DNA of 64,000 bases, from assembly GCA_963931865.1 (NCBI GenBank), contig OZ007509.1, positions 6,402,882 to 6,466,881 on the forward strand. The letters are read 5' to 3'. The translations under genes and the position numbers were made by a program. Below the pieces are notes generated by a model. The model was not told where the DNA came from and made no database searches. It saw only the letters and a list, made by a program, of their open reading frames with translations. The DNA comes from Axinella damicornis (lineage: Eukaryota; Porifera; Demospongiae; Axinellida; Axinellidae). Of this stretch, positions 44,070-54,766 are shown one piece after another. Position 1 is the stretch's first letter; each line of letters begins with the position of its first letter.

Positions 44070-44579
44070 TGTGCAAGCATGGATAATAGAGCACGGAACT
44101 GGATTGGAAACGCACGTTTACGGGATTGAATGCTGGTTTCGCTCAAGTTTGCCCCTCTGGTGCCACACGGAAACCGTTCTGAGGCTTACCTTGCGTATCG
44201 TTCGATCGGTCTTCAACTGGTGTATGCCCAAAGCGGCAACTTTCACTCCTGACAGTCCTGAGTAATGACTGGTAAGTGCAACAGTACACGGGTATCACAA
44301 TTTCAGGGATATGTCCGTTTTTTGGGGCAGCCCAAGCATACTTTTATCTACGAGACTGGAACAAAACTAACCGCTTTGGGCATACACCGGTTGAAGGTCG
44401 ATCCGACGGTACAAGAGGTAAGCCCCAGAACAGTCCCTGTGCGGCACCAGAGGGACAACAAAAAACCAGCGAAACCCGCATTCAATCAAAGGCCGTGCCG
44501 ACATTCCATACATTAGGAATAGGGCGGCGCGCGCGTTTCCAATCCAGTTCCCCGTGCTCTATTATCCATGGTGCAAGGC
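44070..44579. mobile_element. long-TIR element inserted into copy 2, empty site in copy 1
   Basis: Ends CATGGATAATAGAGCACGGA and the inverse at 44535-44572. The arms stay inverted-complementary for about 190 bp (for example 'ggtgtatgcccaaagcgg' against 'ccgctttgggcatacacc'), leaving a small loop. GTGCAAG is duplicated on both sides. Copy 1 at 21414 has a single uninterrupted GTGCAAAG. Confidence 0.85.
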
Positions 44580-44589
44580 CGCATGCACT

Positions 44590-44745
44590 AAATAGAATCA
44601 AAGTGGATATTGGTCCGGCAGGAAGTAGGGCAATGGGTTAGGGTATTTTAGGGCCAGGGCCAGTTCTAGATGCGCACACGTTTCCAGTACCTATACCTAA
44701 AGTATTTACTTCCTGCCGGACCAATATCCACATCGAAATAGAATA
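44590..44745. mobile_element. palindromic GTGGATATTGGTCC element, second copy
   Basis: AAATAGAAT-CAAAGTGGATATTGGTCC ... GGACCAATATCCACATCG-AAATAGAAT. The flanking 9-mers are identical. Confidence 0.7.
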
Positions 44746-45349
44746 CCAGTCTGAAGCACTACATGAAGGCATGCAGCCTCCCACAAGCTACTTCAATACT
44801 GGTACCACAGTATTAACATTCCTGACAAATCTAAAGCAACCACAGCTCACGAATAACCCTCCTAGAATCAGAAAGGTATAGTTTAGATGGGACAGCCTGC
44901 TTGGAACCAGAACAGGACACTCGATACATGTCAGAATCAACTTCGCACGGCAGGTGAATACATGAGCACTCACATTTTTGATCATCCGGACACAGGTAAG
45001 AGCTTCCGTCCGTGACCGAGACTCCCCTCCCGTGTCATAGCTGATGGCATCATGATGATCATCAGATGATCAGACTGACACTGAGTCTCAGCAGACCTGC
45101 CAACTCTCACGGTTTGCCCGTGAGACCCCCGGTTTGGCGCACATTCCCCCGGTCCCCCGGTTTTGCTTCGAATTGTCACGGCTAGCGGCTTACCTGCGGA
45201 TAAAAATTTGGAAGTAAGAAGCAACCGGCAATCCAGCACGTCTCGACTAGACTCGGACCTAGCTAGCACTGCCTAGCTAGCTCAGGCATCATGCAATGTA
45301 CGTGCACACGTACGTGCGTACGTACGTACAAGTACATGTAGCCTAGTCT

Positions 45350-45397
45350 CGTCCCCAGACTGACTTTGCTCAAGTTGGTCTGGGGACGAAACTAGCG
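45350..45397. repeat. hairpin of the TAGTCTCG family
   Basis: TAGTCTCGTCCCCAGACTG...GTCTGGGGACGAAACTA; the flanks do not match. Confidence 0.65.
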
Positions 45398-45534
45398 TGG
45401 TCTGCATGGTCTCGTGCCCAGATTGATGGGGGTTGTACGCAGGTACAGCGGCTGCTACGATGGCGAAGCGTTCGACTCAGTCCGATGAAGCAAGGGGTAG
45501 TCACTTACATACGGCCCGTAGAAGCGTCAAGAAT

Positions 45535-45660
45535 CTTGATCGGTGAAAATCGGCCTTGATCGCTTGATCGTCTCCAAAAAAGGTCTTGATCGCTTGATCG
45601 TGTCTACAGAAGCTCTTGATCGCTTGATTCAGAGGTTCAAAGGTCACACCCGTGGGCCCG
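45535..45660. repeat. TCTTGATCGCTTGATCG tandem words
   Basis: Three to four copies of 'tcttgatcgcttgatcgt' about 35 bases apart; a diverged relative ('gcttgaccacttgaccgc') is at 48510-48640. Confidence 0.7.
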
Positions 45661-45847
45661 CCTTTCTATAATGCAATGCACGTTGTGTTCGCAAATTGAC
45701 AGAACTAGCCAGCCCATTTTACGGCCCAGTGTAGAGGAGTGAAGCGCTACGCCCTAGCGAGGAGGAGGTGGAATTTGGAAGCGTTTGTGAGAAATGGAGG
45801 GGCTCATCCACAGGCGCTAGGCTAGGCGGGGGCGGGGCTGGGGTCAG

Positions 45848-47600
45848 TTCCCGACAGAATGGAAGCAGGCTAACGTGACCCCTGTCCCTAAGTCGGGGGA
45901 CAATCGTCTAGTTACAAACTTCCGACCAATCTCAGTGATCCCTGTCTTAGCAAAGGTGTTTGAAGCACTGATCTATCGCCAGGTATATCAATATCTGCAG
46001 TCAAATGAACTCCTAAATCCGGCACAATCTGGTTTCCGTCCACATCATTGCACGCAGGATGTCCTGCTGAGGTCGGTTGACGATTGGAAGGCAGCGCTGG
46101 ACAGGGACAAGGTTGTTGGAACCCTGTTTATTGACCTGAGCAAGGCGTTTGACTCCATCGATCACCCTCTCCTCCTCAGCAAGCTCGAATCATATGGAGT
46201 GTGGGACACGGAGCTGAAATGGTTTACTGACTACCTTGAAGGGAGGAAGCAGAGGGTGGTACTAAGTGGGGAGTTGTCTGGATGGAGTGATGTCATGAGG
46301 GGTGTTCCTCAGGGGTCTATCTTGGGACCCCTGCTTTTCACCATCTTCATCAATGACCTTCCTGGTGTTGTCGAGCACTCAACAGTAAATCTGTATGCAG
46401 ACGATACCACAGTATACGTGGCAGACCAAGATCCGTCGGTCGTTGGTGATAAACTTAGTGCTGATCTTCACCGGATTGCTACCTGGATAGAAGCGAATGG
46501 CCTCAGGATGAACATTGGAAAGACACAAGCCATGGTGCTCTGTAGGAAGCGAAGTCGTCCCCAGGCAGAATCAGTCAGGTTCAGCCTAAATGGAGAGACC
46601 ATTAGCAGACAGGAAACAGTGAAATACCTGGGTGTGGTTGTAGACGAGAACCTGAGCTGGGAGGAACATGTGAAGACAGTCAGACAGAAAAGTTTAGCAG
46701 GGCTGGCTACAATAAGAAGAGCAAGTGCGTACCTGCCATCAAGTACATGACGTCTGCTGTACAATGCACTTGTCCTGCCCTACCTGGACTATTGCTCTGT
46801 AGTCTGGCACTCATGTACAAAGGCTTCTAGTGACAGAGTAGAACGTGACCAGAACTATGCTATGCGTGTCATCCTGAAGAGACCTCCGAGGGCAAATAGT
46901 GAGTCGCTTCGAAATGATCTGGGTTGGACAACTTTGCACAGAAGGCGTGAGATCGCTATGCTCTGCCAGGTTCACCGCTGTTTGCACAAGCGAGCCCCAA
47001 CCTACCTGTGGCCTAAATTTGTAACAAACTCCGAGTATGGCTACAAGGGAACCCGAGGAGAAAACAAACTCCATCTCCGCCGCCCAAACACGAACTCGTA
47101 CAGAAGTACCTTCGAGTTCAAAGGAGCTCAATGCTACAACAGTCTTCCCTCCTCTATTAGGCAAATTTCTAGTTATGAAACTTTTAAGTCTGCCCTCCGG
47201 GTAGTTCCATAGTCCATCTGTTTTTTTGCTTCGTTTTTTTTGTTATTGTACTGGGTTGCATGTTTTGTATACTATTTTGTTTTGTATACCCTTAATTTAC
47301 CCTTGCTTTAATATTATGTAGTCTGTAGTACTGTGTTATGTAATTCTGTAACATTTCACTTTTTCTGCCCTTCCTGTAATTATTATCCCTGCTATGTATT
47401 TTTTTGTTGCCCCGACCCCATTGTTTGTTTGTATTCAGGACCTGTATGTAAACCTACACTCTGTGTAGATACAGCTATTCCTGTGACAAATTACAATTTT
47501 ATCTATCTATCTATCTATCTACCTATCAGAGAACGCGATAGCGTTCTCTATTTAGGGATGGCCAAGGAAATTTCGAATTCACCATACTGATGCACTAGCA
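45848..47600 (+). mobile_element. 5'-truncated non-LTR retrotransposon (L2/CR1/jockey-like)
   Basis: Reverse-transcriptase coding sequence with a 3' tail of ATCT tetranucleotide repeats at about 47502-47525. The sequence upstream of 45848 has no LINE coding, so the copy is 5'-truncated. Confidence 0.85.
45850..47212 (+). pseudogene. LINE reverse transcriptase with one in-frame TGA
   Basis: The frame from about 45850 carries TPVPKSGDN and NFRPISVIPVLAKVFE (RT motif 1), LNPAQSGFR (motif 2), FIDLSKAFDSIDH (motif A), MRGVPQGSILGPLLF (motif B), NLYADDTTVY (motif C with YADD), then NIGKTQAM and KYLGVVVDE. A TGA at 46748-46750 interrupts the frame just before LLYNALVLPYLDYCSVVW, the usual post-RT block, and the frame then stays open to a stop at 47212. 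RT catalytic aspartates are present. The endonuclease and ORF1 are missing. The stop would inactivate the element unless read through. Confidence 0.9.
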
Positions 47601-47939
47601 GGAAAACGGTCCAAGAAGCTACAACCCCCTAACCAAGCATGCAGACAGAATGACACTGCCTAGCAGTTCACAAAAACACTCACAAACGTACCTGAGAGTA
47701 CGCGGGAGTCGAGAAACAAGTCGCTGAAAAATTCCGATTTCGTCACTGATCTTCTTCTTCTTCTTCTTCTTTCTCATAGTCAAGCATAGCTCACCAACAG
47801 AAGCATTCCTTGAGCTCATTCACGCACAGAACAACACCGCTTTCACCGTAGTAGAGTCTTTGAGCCCTATTGTCTGCGAACTGGCAAGAACAGCAGTTTT
47901 AGCTGCACTACAAAATTCTAGCACGACGCCATTTTGGCA

Positions 47940-48056
47940 ACCACTAGTCTTGTTCCCAGACCCCGAACGCCTTCTGCCAGCTATCTGACAAGGGTTCAAA
48001 GGTCACGTATGCGATGCACGCGCGACTGGCAGACGGCCTGGGAACGAGGCTACTAC
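47940..48056. repeat. TAGTCTCG-family element, about 110 bp
   Basis: TAGTCTTGTTCCCAGACC at 47945 and GGCCTGGGAACGAGGCTA ending about 48052. No matching flanks. Several solo ends (CTCATTCCCAGG) follow at 48105-48200. Confidence 0.6.
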
Positions 48057-49029
48057 TTATGCACTCTTGTCCCTGGCCATCCCAACTATAATCCCAGTGA
48101 ATCCAACCTCATTCCCAGGCCTCAGTCCCGGTACACCGCTACCTCACTCCCAGGACATCCCAACCTCATTCTTCCAGGCCACCACAACCCTATTCCCAGG
48201 GCATCCAAACACCTATTTTTTAGTTGCTGGCAGCTAGTACGGAGGGTATTCCAACCTCATTCATATCCAGACGCCTGGGGCAGACCCCACCCATTGTCCT
48301 GCTTTTTCACATGTTCAGCCATTCACCCTCCAACAGTGCGGTGGTGGGGTCTGGGACCAAGACTCAGTAGAGTGGAGGGTCTAGTAGCTTGTAGTGACAA
48401 TCGTCCATGCACATTCTTGCAGAAAATTGGGTGGATGATGGTCTGCAAGCCAGTTTGGTTCTGTAATTGGGGGTGACACTCCCATAGATGCCCTAGTAAC
48501 AGCTGCAACCGGGGTCAAGAAATCTTGACTGTCATTTTTGCTGCTTGACCACTTGACCGCATCACAAAATGACTCTTGACTGTTTGACTGCGCAGTATTT
48601 AAGCCTTTGACCGCTTAACTGTGCACATTTCGCCCTTGACCCGATAGTATATGGAAGAATGCATAGTGACTCCACCTTGTCCTTAGTATACAGGGTCAAG
48701 ATTCACCGATAAGCACAGTCGCAGTTGTGAATACATGTATGGGTGTCACCCGGATGGCAGTACACTCATTCTCAGATCAACGTTTCACCCGCAGGGAAAG
48801 TATGGTCTGGGAACAAGACTAGCCAGACAGAAAGGCTTGCAGTATTACAATCACTGCTAGGTAGACTGGATTTTTCATGCAGGCTGGTACCACATGCAGT
48901 GTGAAACTTTGGACCTCTGATCTCTAACCTTGACACTGCTTCTGGTGATCCTTTGATGACTTTTCCACCTCCCTCTCCACTCTCGTATAACACCCCTGTG
49001 ATGTCCAACAGAATTGCCGAGATATGCCT

Positions 49030-49765
49030 GCTGCCTGCAGGGCCGTAACCAGGGGGGGTTCGTTGGGTGCGGACGAACCCCCCTCGAGCCAAGAACGCAC
49101 CTTTCCTGAAGGTCATCGCCTTCGCGTAGCCGTTGCTGTGTTACCGTCGACGGTACGTCTACTCGACTATAGTACTGTAGCGACCTTGGGTTTCGTCTCG
49201 CATTGTACATGTAGCCTAGCCTGGGTACGAGGCTACATGTAGCCGGCCGGCCAGCCGCGCCGGCGACGTTGCACTCGTACTCACAGCTGTCTCGTCCCCA
49301 AGGCATGCGTCCCCCACTGCCGGCCATACGCGCATGCATACGCATGGGAACGAGGCCACTAGCCGGCCACCCACGTCCACGTACGTGCACGATGCAATGT
49401 GCAATTCAATTGCTGCGCAGAAAGAGAGACTTAGCGCTCTGGGACTCATACACACTCATTACCATGTAGCAATTGATGTTGACACTGTTTGTAAGATTTT
49501 CATTCACAAACACCCCCGTAGAATGGAAGCAGCTAGTTTACTTTTTTAGCCCATTTTAATGGCCATGTTGTGTACAATTTTGTGTAATTTTCACTCGGAT
49601 AGCTATGTAGTAATGAATGTTAGATACACTGGGCAGAGAATGCGCCAGAATGCACCTCAGCTATGGCCGCGCTTTGCGCGGCCCCTCACCGAAATCTCTG
49701 ACAACTTGTCCCAAAATGTAACCCCCCTCACAAAATCCTGGTTACGGGCCTGTGCCTGCAAGCCG
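49030..49765. mobile_element. hAT-like element with CAGGGCCGTAACCAGG ends
   Basis: Left end CAGGGCCGTAACCAGGGGGG near 49037, right end CCTGGTTACGGGCCTG near 49737-49752. TGCCTGCA stands next to both ends, an 8-bp candidate duplication typical in length for hAT. No transposase frame. A 19-bp palindromic micro-element has inserted inside it. Confidence 0.65.
49208..49244. mobile_element. 19-bp palindromic micro-element with exact 9-bp target-site duplication
   Basis: TAGCCTGGGTACGAGGCTA at 49217-49235 between two copies of CATGTAGCC (49208-49216 and 49236-49244). It is the smallest insertion-like member of the family. Confidence 0.75.
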
Positions 49766-49770
49766 GGCTG

Positions 49771-51388
49771 ATGCCGCCATATGTGATTCAGTATCCGGGC
49801 GGTAGACTACGGACTAATCCTGAATATCAGTTTCCGGAAGACTATAAATACACAAAATTGTGGGTGTGGCTAGCAGAGCGAGTGCTGCAGGAGGGCAGAG
49901 GGCTCTACTGCCCTAATGAGCTGGCCAGTGTGGAGGTGAACGTTATGGGGAAGTATTGCACTTCTGATGATGATGGCGGCACACATGCAGGAAATGTTTG
50001 ATCAGAGAGAGAAAGCCTCCATGGAACTAGGTGCAGTTGCTAGTCCTCTATCGTATAAAACTGGGGAACTGACCAGCATGCAGCTACACAGGGCTACAGA
50101 CCAATGTGGGGCTACAGACCAGCATGTAGTCTCGCGTGGCCAGACCCTGTCTTCTGGTTCTGAAAAAACTAGGTAGCATTAGTGAGAATTAGGACAGTAC
50201 CCCAGCTACTGAAAATGCAGGAAATGTGCTGTCATTGGTACATTCCATCTCTTGCTGTACTGCTAGAGTAATGCAACAAACTTCAGCAGCTTGTCAGTGT
50301 ATCACCTTAGCAGATCCTGTATACTGCAACTTACAAGAACACTTGGTAACCAAAGTGGTAGCATAATATTATTGTCTGTCTGTCAGAGCATTCTATTGTT
50401 GTTGAACAGCCCATCATAGGTTGCTATATCCGAAACAAGTGAGCCTTCCTGCCGTAGGCAGCTATAATTATGGCTTTTTGTGGGTTCATACAACATGAAC
50501 ATTATAGGCTGTCTTGTGCCACTAAATTAAAAATCACATAGTTAGTAGACAAGATGCAGACAAACCTTGCATGTAGGCTGTCTTGTGCCACTAAATTAAA
50601 AATGACATAGTTAGTAGACAAGATGCAGACAAACCTTGCATGTAGACTATTCCTGGTGTTACACCCTCAACCACAATTCGTTTTAGTAACCTGTCTTAAT
50701 ATCTTGCACCATGCAGGTGAAGCTAGTGGTATGTTATCACAAATCCTAGAGGACTGTATTTGCTCTATGCGGACCGGAGAGAAGTGTGAACTACAAGTTG
50801 ACATGCAAACTTTAAGCGACACTTCTTCAGGTTCTATCCCTGCTGACTGTAACATGTCAATTCACTTGTTGTCATTTAAGCGAGGGAAAGATGTGTGGAA
50901 ACTCAATGACCAGGAGCGCGTTGGAATAGCAAGACGTCACAAAACTTGGGACAGACAAGTTTAAAACAGGAGACATCAGAGCTGCCGCAGTGCACTACTC
51001 AAAAGCCTTGAAGTACCTAATCCCTATAAAACTGGAGGAGTTATGTGAAGTGACCATTCGAAAGGATACTTTGACTCTCACATCTGTGATTTTGCTGAAC
51101 CTTGCGGCTTGTCAGCTGAAATTCAAACAAGACCACCTTGCAGCACAGAACTGCACCAAAGTGTTGCAGTTTGAGCCCGAGAATGTCAAGGCACTCTATC
51201 GCAGAGGACTGGCACTGACTAACATGAAGGACTTTGATCAGGCAAGGGAAGACCTGATAAAAGCCAGGAGGCTGGAACCTAGCAACCGTGCCATTGACGA
51301 CCAGCTGAGGAGTCTCGAGGCAGAGGTGCAGGCTCAGAAGATAAAGTACAGAGATGCACTGAAGACCATGTTTGGGGGGAAACCATAA
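49771..51388 (+). CDS. FKBPL: FKBPL-like TPR protein (FK506-binding-like), frameshifted
   Basis: The first frame 49771-~50000 starts MPPYVIQYPGG and contains VLQEGRGLYCPNELASVEV, like the start of a degenerate FKBP domain. The exon from 50717 (ccatgcag|GTGAAG) encodes CICSMRTGEKCELQVDM, another FKBP-type strand. After a one-base shift near 50935 the frame gives LGTDKFKTGDIRAAAVHYSK, NLAACQLK, ENVKALYRRGLALTNMKDFD and ALKTMFGGKP to a stop at 51388. The last part is a three-repeat TPR domain, the Hsp90-binding half of FKBPL. FKBPL acts as an Hsp90 co-chaperone and lacks isomerase residues. The start codon is about 18 bases from the right end of the hAT-like element, so part of the 5' region may be transposon-derived. 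Confidence 0.65.
50540..50645. repeat. tandem duplication of about 70 bp
   Basis: 'taggctgtcttgtgccactaaattaaaaatNacatagttagtagacaagatgcagacaaaccttgcatg' occurs twice in a row. Confidence 0.9.
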
Positions 51389-51819
51389 AGTTTGGAACAA
51401 ACAAGTAGCTTTTGCACGTACAAGTCATGCATGGTCAGTTGAATATAGTAGCAGCTGCTATTGTTTTAGCTGATCCGATCATTACACATGCCTCCTTGAC
51501 ACATGACTCTGAAGTTTACACAGGAAACCCTTGGTACAACTATTGCGTACATAATCGTCATATTGTGGGAACTCTTTGACTATACCATAATTATTATTGT
51601 GTGCACGATACTATATTATATCAACCATGCAGATTACCGCACACTGTCAAGTCTCTGTGACATACTTAGCAAGCATGGTATGCATCAATTGACGTATATT
51701 AGAAGCACAAACCTATGTAACTGTGTACAAAATTTTCATTACACAATCTTCCTTACAGATGTGCATGGGACAAACAAATCAAGTTATGTAGTGAACACAA
51801 AGATTTTAGGGAGGTGAGA

Positions 51820-51930
51820 AATAGGAGGAGGGAAGGGGTACAGGAGATGAGGGAAGGGAGGAGAGAGGGCAAGAGGTGGAGGAAGGGAAGGGGATCGAGA
51901 GAGGCCAAGAGGTGAAGGAGGGTACTATAT
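51820..51930 (+). repeat. purine-rich AGGGGAGG block
   Basis: About 100 bases of G/A-rich words in the stretch 51389-52700, where no gene could be supported. Confidence 0.7.
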
Positions 51931-52741
51931 GTGCATGCACTGGTCCTTAGGCCACTAGGGCTATGTGCATTTTTTGGTGTATGAGTGAATAATTCTATAC
52001 ATCGTACTCTCAGTCAAGATCATCTATTGGGATTCCAGGATAGTTTTTGAATAACCGTAGATGTTCTGCCTTGAAGTTCATCCCCACACCAAGGAATTTC
52101 CAGCACTGTTCAGATGAAGTGGGATGATTACACAAGTACTCATGAAGAGCAAGAAGCTCAAACCACCTCCACCAAACAGTATCAGATCGATATCTAGACA
52201 TCTTTGATTCTCTATCCCACCAGTTGCTGTTCCAAAACTTTCCTCCCATCCCTCAAACGTTCATGAGGTAATGGTAACAAGATTAGCTTGTTGAGAGTTG
52301 CAGTAATGGTTTGAGTCGGCCTGGTTTTATTAGTCTGTAGCTAAGGATATCATAAAGTGTTCTGAGCGGAGCATCACAGGCTATGGATGTATATAGTTTC
52401 AAGAAAATGTATTCATACTTCTGAGTTGCTTCTAATTAAGAGTTGCTTACTGGGAGAAAAGAACTGCATGGTAGCTTTCCTTGCCATACATAGTCCAACA
52501 TACTGATAATGGGCATTTAAGGTTTGGGTTAGGCACAAGGAAGTTTAGGGACTGCCCATTGATTATTAATGCTACTTGTTGTGGCTTCCAGTTAACGTTA
52601 TATGGGTCATCTGCTGCGAGGGGCATTTTGTATAAAGTCATCCCATGTAACAAGTTGAGCAAATCTGTCCTCTACTTGTGTGAGTTGTTGAACAGATTGA
52701 TGTCAATGATGTCACTAAACTTGACCCATTTACCTTTTGGT

Positions 52742-54214
52742 CGACCAAGAAACTGTGATGCTGACACTAGTGGTTATATTCATTGGGAGATCAAAAGACT
52801 TAAATATTGCAATGGATGCATGATATTTCCCGGCCCTACCCTGGTGGCCACCATAGCCCAATGGGACTACATATACGGTTTGACCATTGCTCTTGGGTAT
52901 GATGTATGAAGGTTGTGAAGTAGGATGGATTGGACCAGCACTGTTTTGATGAATGACTCTGTCATCCTAAATCCAACTTGATATGAGAACTGCTGTCCAG
53001 ATGTACATATGTATGCACTTGATGATCACCAGAGCACAAACTATTCTTACGATTTTACTTGAAGCGGTAGCTACCAAGCGGCATTCTACTCGACAGTAAC
53101 TACACAACCTTAATGCAAAATGGCATCTTTGGAATACTATTATAGGCATGCATTTCGCACATACCTAATAGTAGCATATGTACTATGTATACTTGTGTTG
53201 ATGGTGGAGAGAGAAAGTTGTTAAAGTGATTTATATATAGATTCATATCCCTACAAAGACAATGCCAGCTTACTTGTTCTGGAAACAACCTTAAATGCTG
53301 AAACTAAAGCAAAATAGATTCAAAAGCTGTACACATTAATCTAATTTATAAAAGGACTGACGTACATTCTCAGCTACTGTCATTTCCTTCAATCCCTGGC
53401 CCAGTATCCACTCGGAAAATGCCTCGTCTTCATGTACACGAAGGGTCGTCATAAACACTGGAATGTTCACATACTCATCATCATCAAAGTGACAAAACCA
53501 CCTGAAAATGATGATCCAAACGTAATTAGCTAACTACAAGTCTACAACATATTGGGACAGGCAGATGTCTACGACAACTGTTTTGTTTGTCAAGTCAGAA
53601 ATTACGCACACACACGATGATGTCAGTCAAATCTACCTGTATCTCTTTCCTGTCTCAGTTGCTTTGTAGCTACTGCTCCAATTCATACCCTGTCTTGCAG
53701 CATAGGGGTGTTCTGAAATGCAATATATCCCATTGACAGTCAATCCAGATCAAGGGAGAGTCAAATTTGCAAGTGGAGGATAGCTATATTCACCTTTGAG
53801 GTGCATGTAAATGAATTTACATTATTCAATGAATGCATGGTACACGCAAAGGAGGCAGATATGCATGTAGTTAACATTGCCTGCATTCATGATATCAGGC
53901 TGCTATCATAAAGTTATACCCCCTCCATGCAGGTTTTAGAGTTGTGATTCCACCTCATTGCAGCATTAGTCACAAAAAGAAACATGCAACTACAGCAAAA
54001 ACACAACACACATAACAGAATCAGTAACAATCTGCAACTGGTGCACAAGCCAAGATTTATAGCCTGGGTCAAGATGATTGCAGTATGGTAGGAATAGCCT
54101 ACCAGTTTTGGGTCGCAACCAAATGTGAAGGAGGAGCAGCAACTGTGATTTGTGGAATGTTGTGGTGGTTCTCACCGATATGAACACATCTGAACAGCTG
54201 CTTTCTGGAAGAAC
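52742..54214 (-). CDS. Fringe-type beta-1,3-N-acetylglucosaminyltransferase, partial
   Basis: Golgi enzyme that adds GlcNAc to O-fucose on Notch EGF repeats. Exons (minus): ~54214-54050 with VFISVRTTTTFHKSQLLLLL and a Trp, the N-terminal block of the catalytic domain (family pattern 'IFISVKTT-x-x-FH'); ~53710-53636 with HPYAARQGMNW; 53503-53366 with WFCHFDDDEYVNIP, containing the DDD metal-binding motif; and ~52773-52742 with FLGRPK, the family's 'YLGRPS' strand. Introns have GT-AG ends. The transmembrane start and the C-terminal GGAG and FHSH blocks were not located; 52010-52690 holds open frames but no clear match. Animal-specific family, good evidence for Metazoa. Confidence 0.8.
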
Positions 54215-54219
54215 TATCC

Positions 54220-54557
54220 TGTCATAAGTTAGGTTCAGTTTTGAATAACCGGTATTTCTGTGCCTGAATCAGCTGATTTGCCTTTGTCCTGTTTCCAGGT
54301 AAGCCTACACAAAGCCACCAGCGTTTAGCTAGCTAGTCCGCACCGCAAGAGTTCACACTGACAGAGATTAAGCTGACTTCATGGACTGACTAACAGACTG
54401 ACAATAATGTACAGAAGTGCAGGTAATTTATAGGGCTAGAAGAATGGTCCAGAACATAACTCAGGTAGACAGACAGGTGGACTGTACATGTAGAGCCAGC
54501 TAATATATTACACAATACATTACTTTACATAATGACATTATTGTCCCAATTGTCACA
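54220..54557 (-). mobile_element. LTR of a Ty3/gypsy-type element
   Basis: On the minus strand the sequence starts TGTGACA and ends TTATGACA (TG...CA), preceded by the polypurine tract AAGGAGGGGAGAA at 54558-54570. A TATAAAT box lies at about 54425. The LTR ends only a few bases from the first Fringe exon recognised here. Confidence 0.65.
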
Positions 54558-54766
54558 TTCTCCCCTCCTTAAATGTTCATATCGCTCAGGAGGTCGTATC
54601 GATCTTCAACCGGGGTTCCAACAACCCATCAAGGTGGGCAGGGGTCTCAATCAACTTCCGCTGGTACAACTGTTCCCGACAAGGGTGGCAGACAGACTTC
54701 TTGCACAAGAACAGCTTTGAAACAAGCTTGATCAGTGACAGATGATCTCTTTAGGGGAATCTGGTG

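Larger units (their letters stand above)
43420..44943. repeat. duplicated segment, copy 2, with a 490-bp insertion
   Basis: Same sequence as 20764-21785 with about 3-4% differences by eye, plus an insertion at 44077-44572. Confidence 0.9.
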
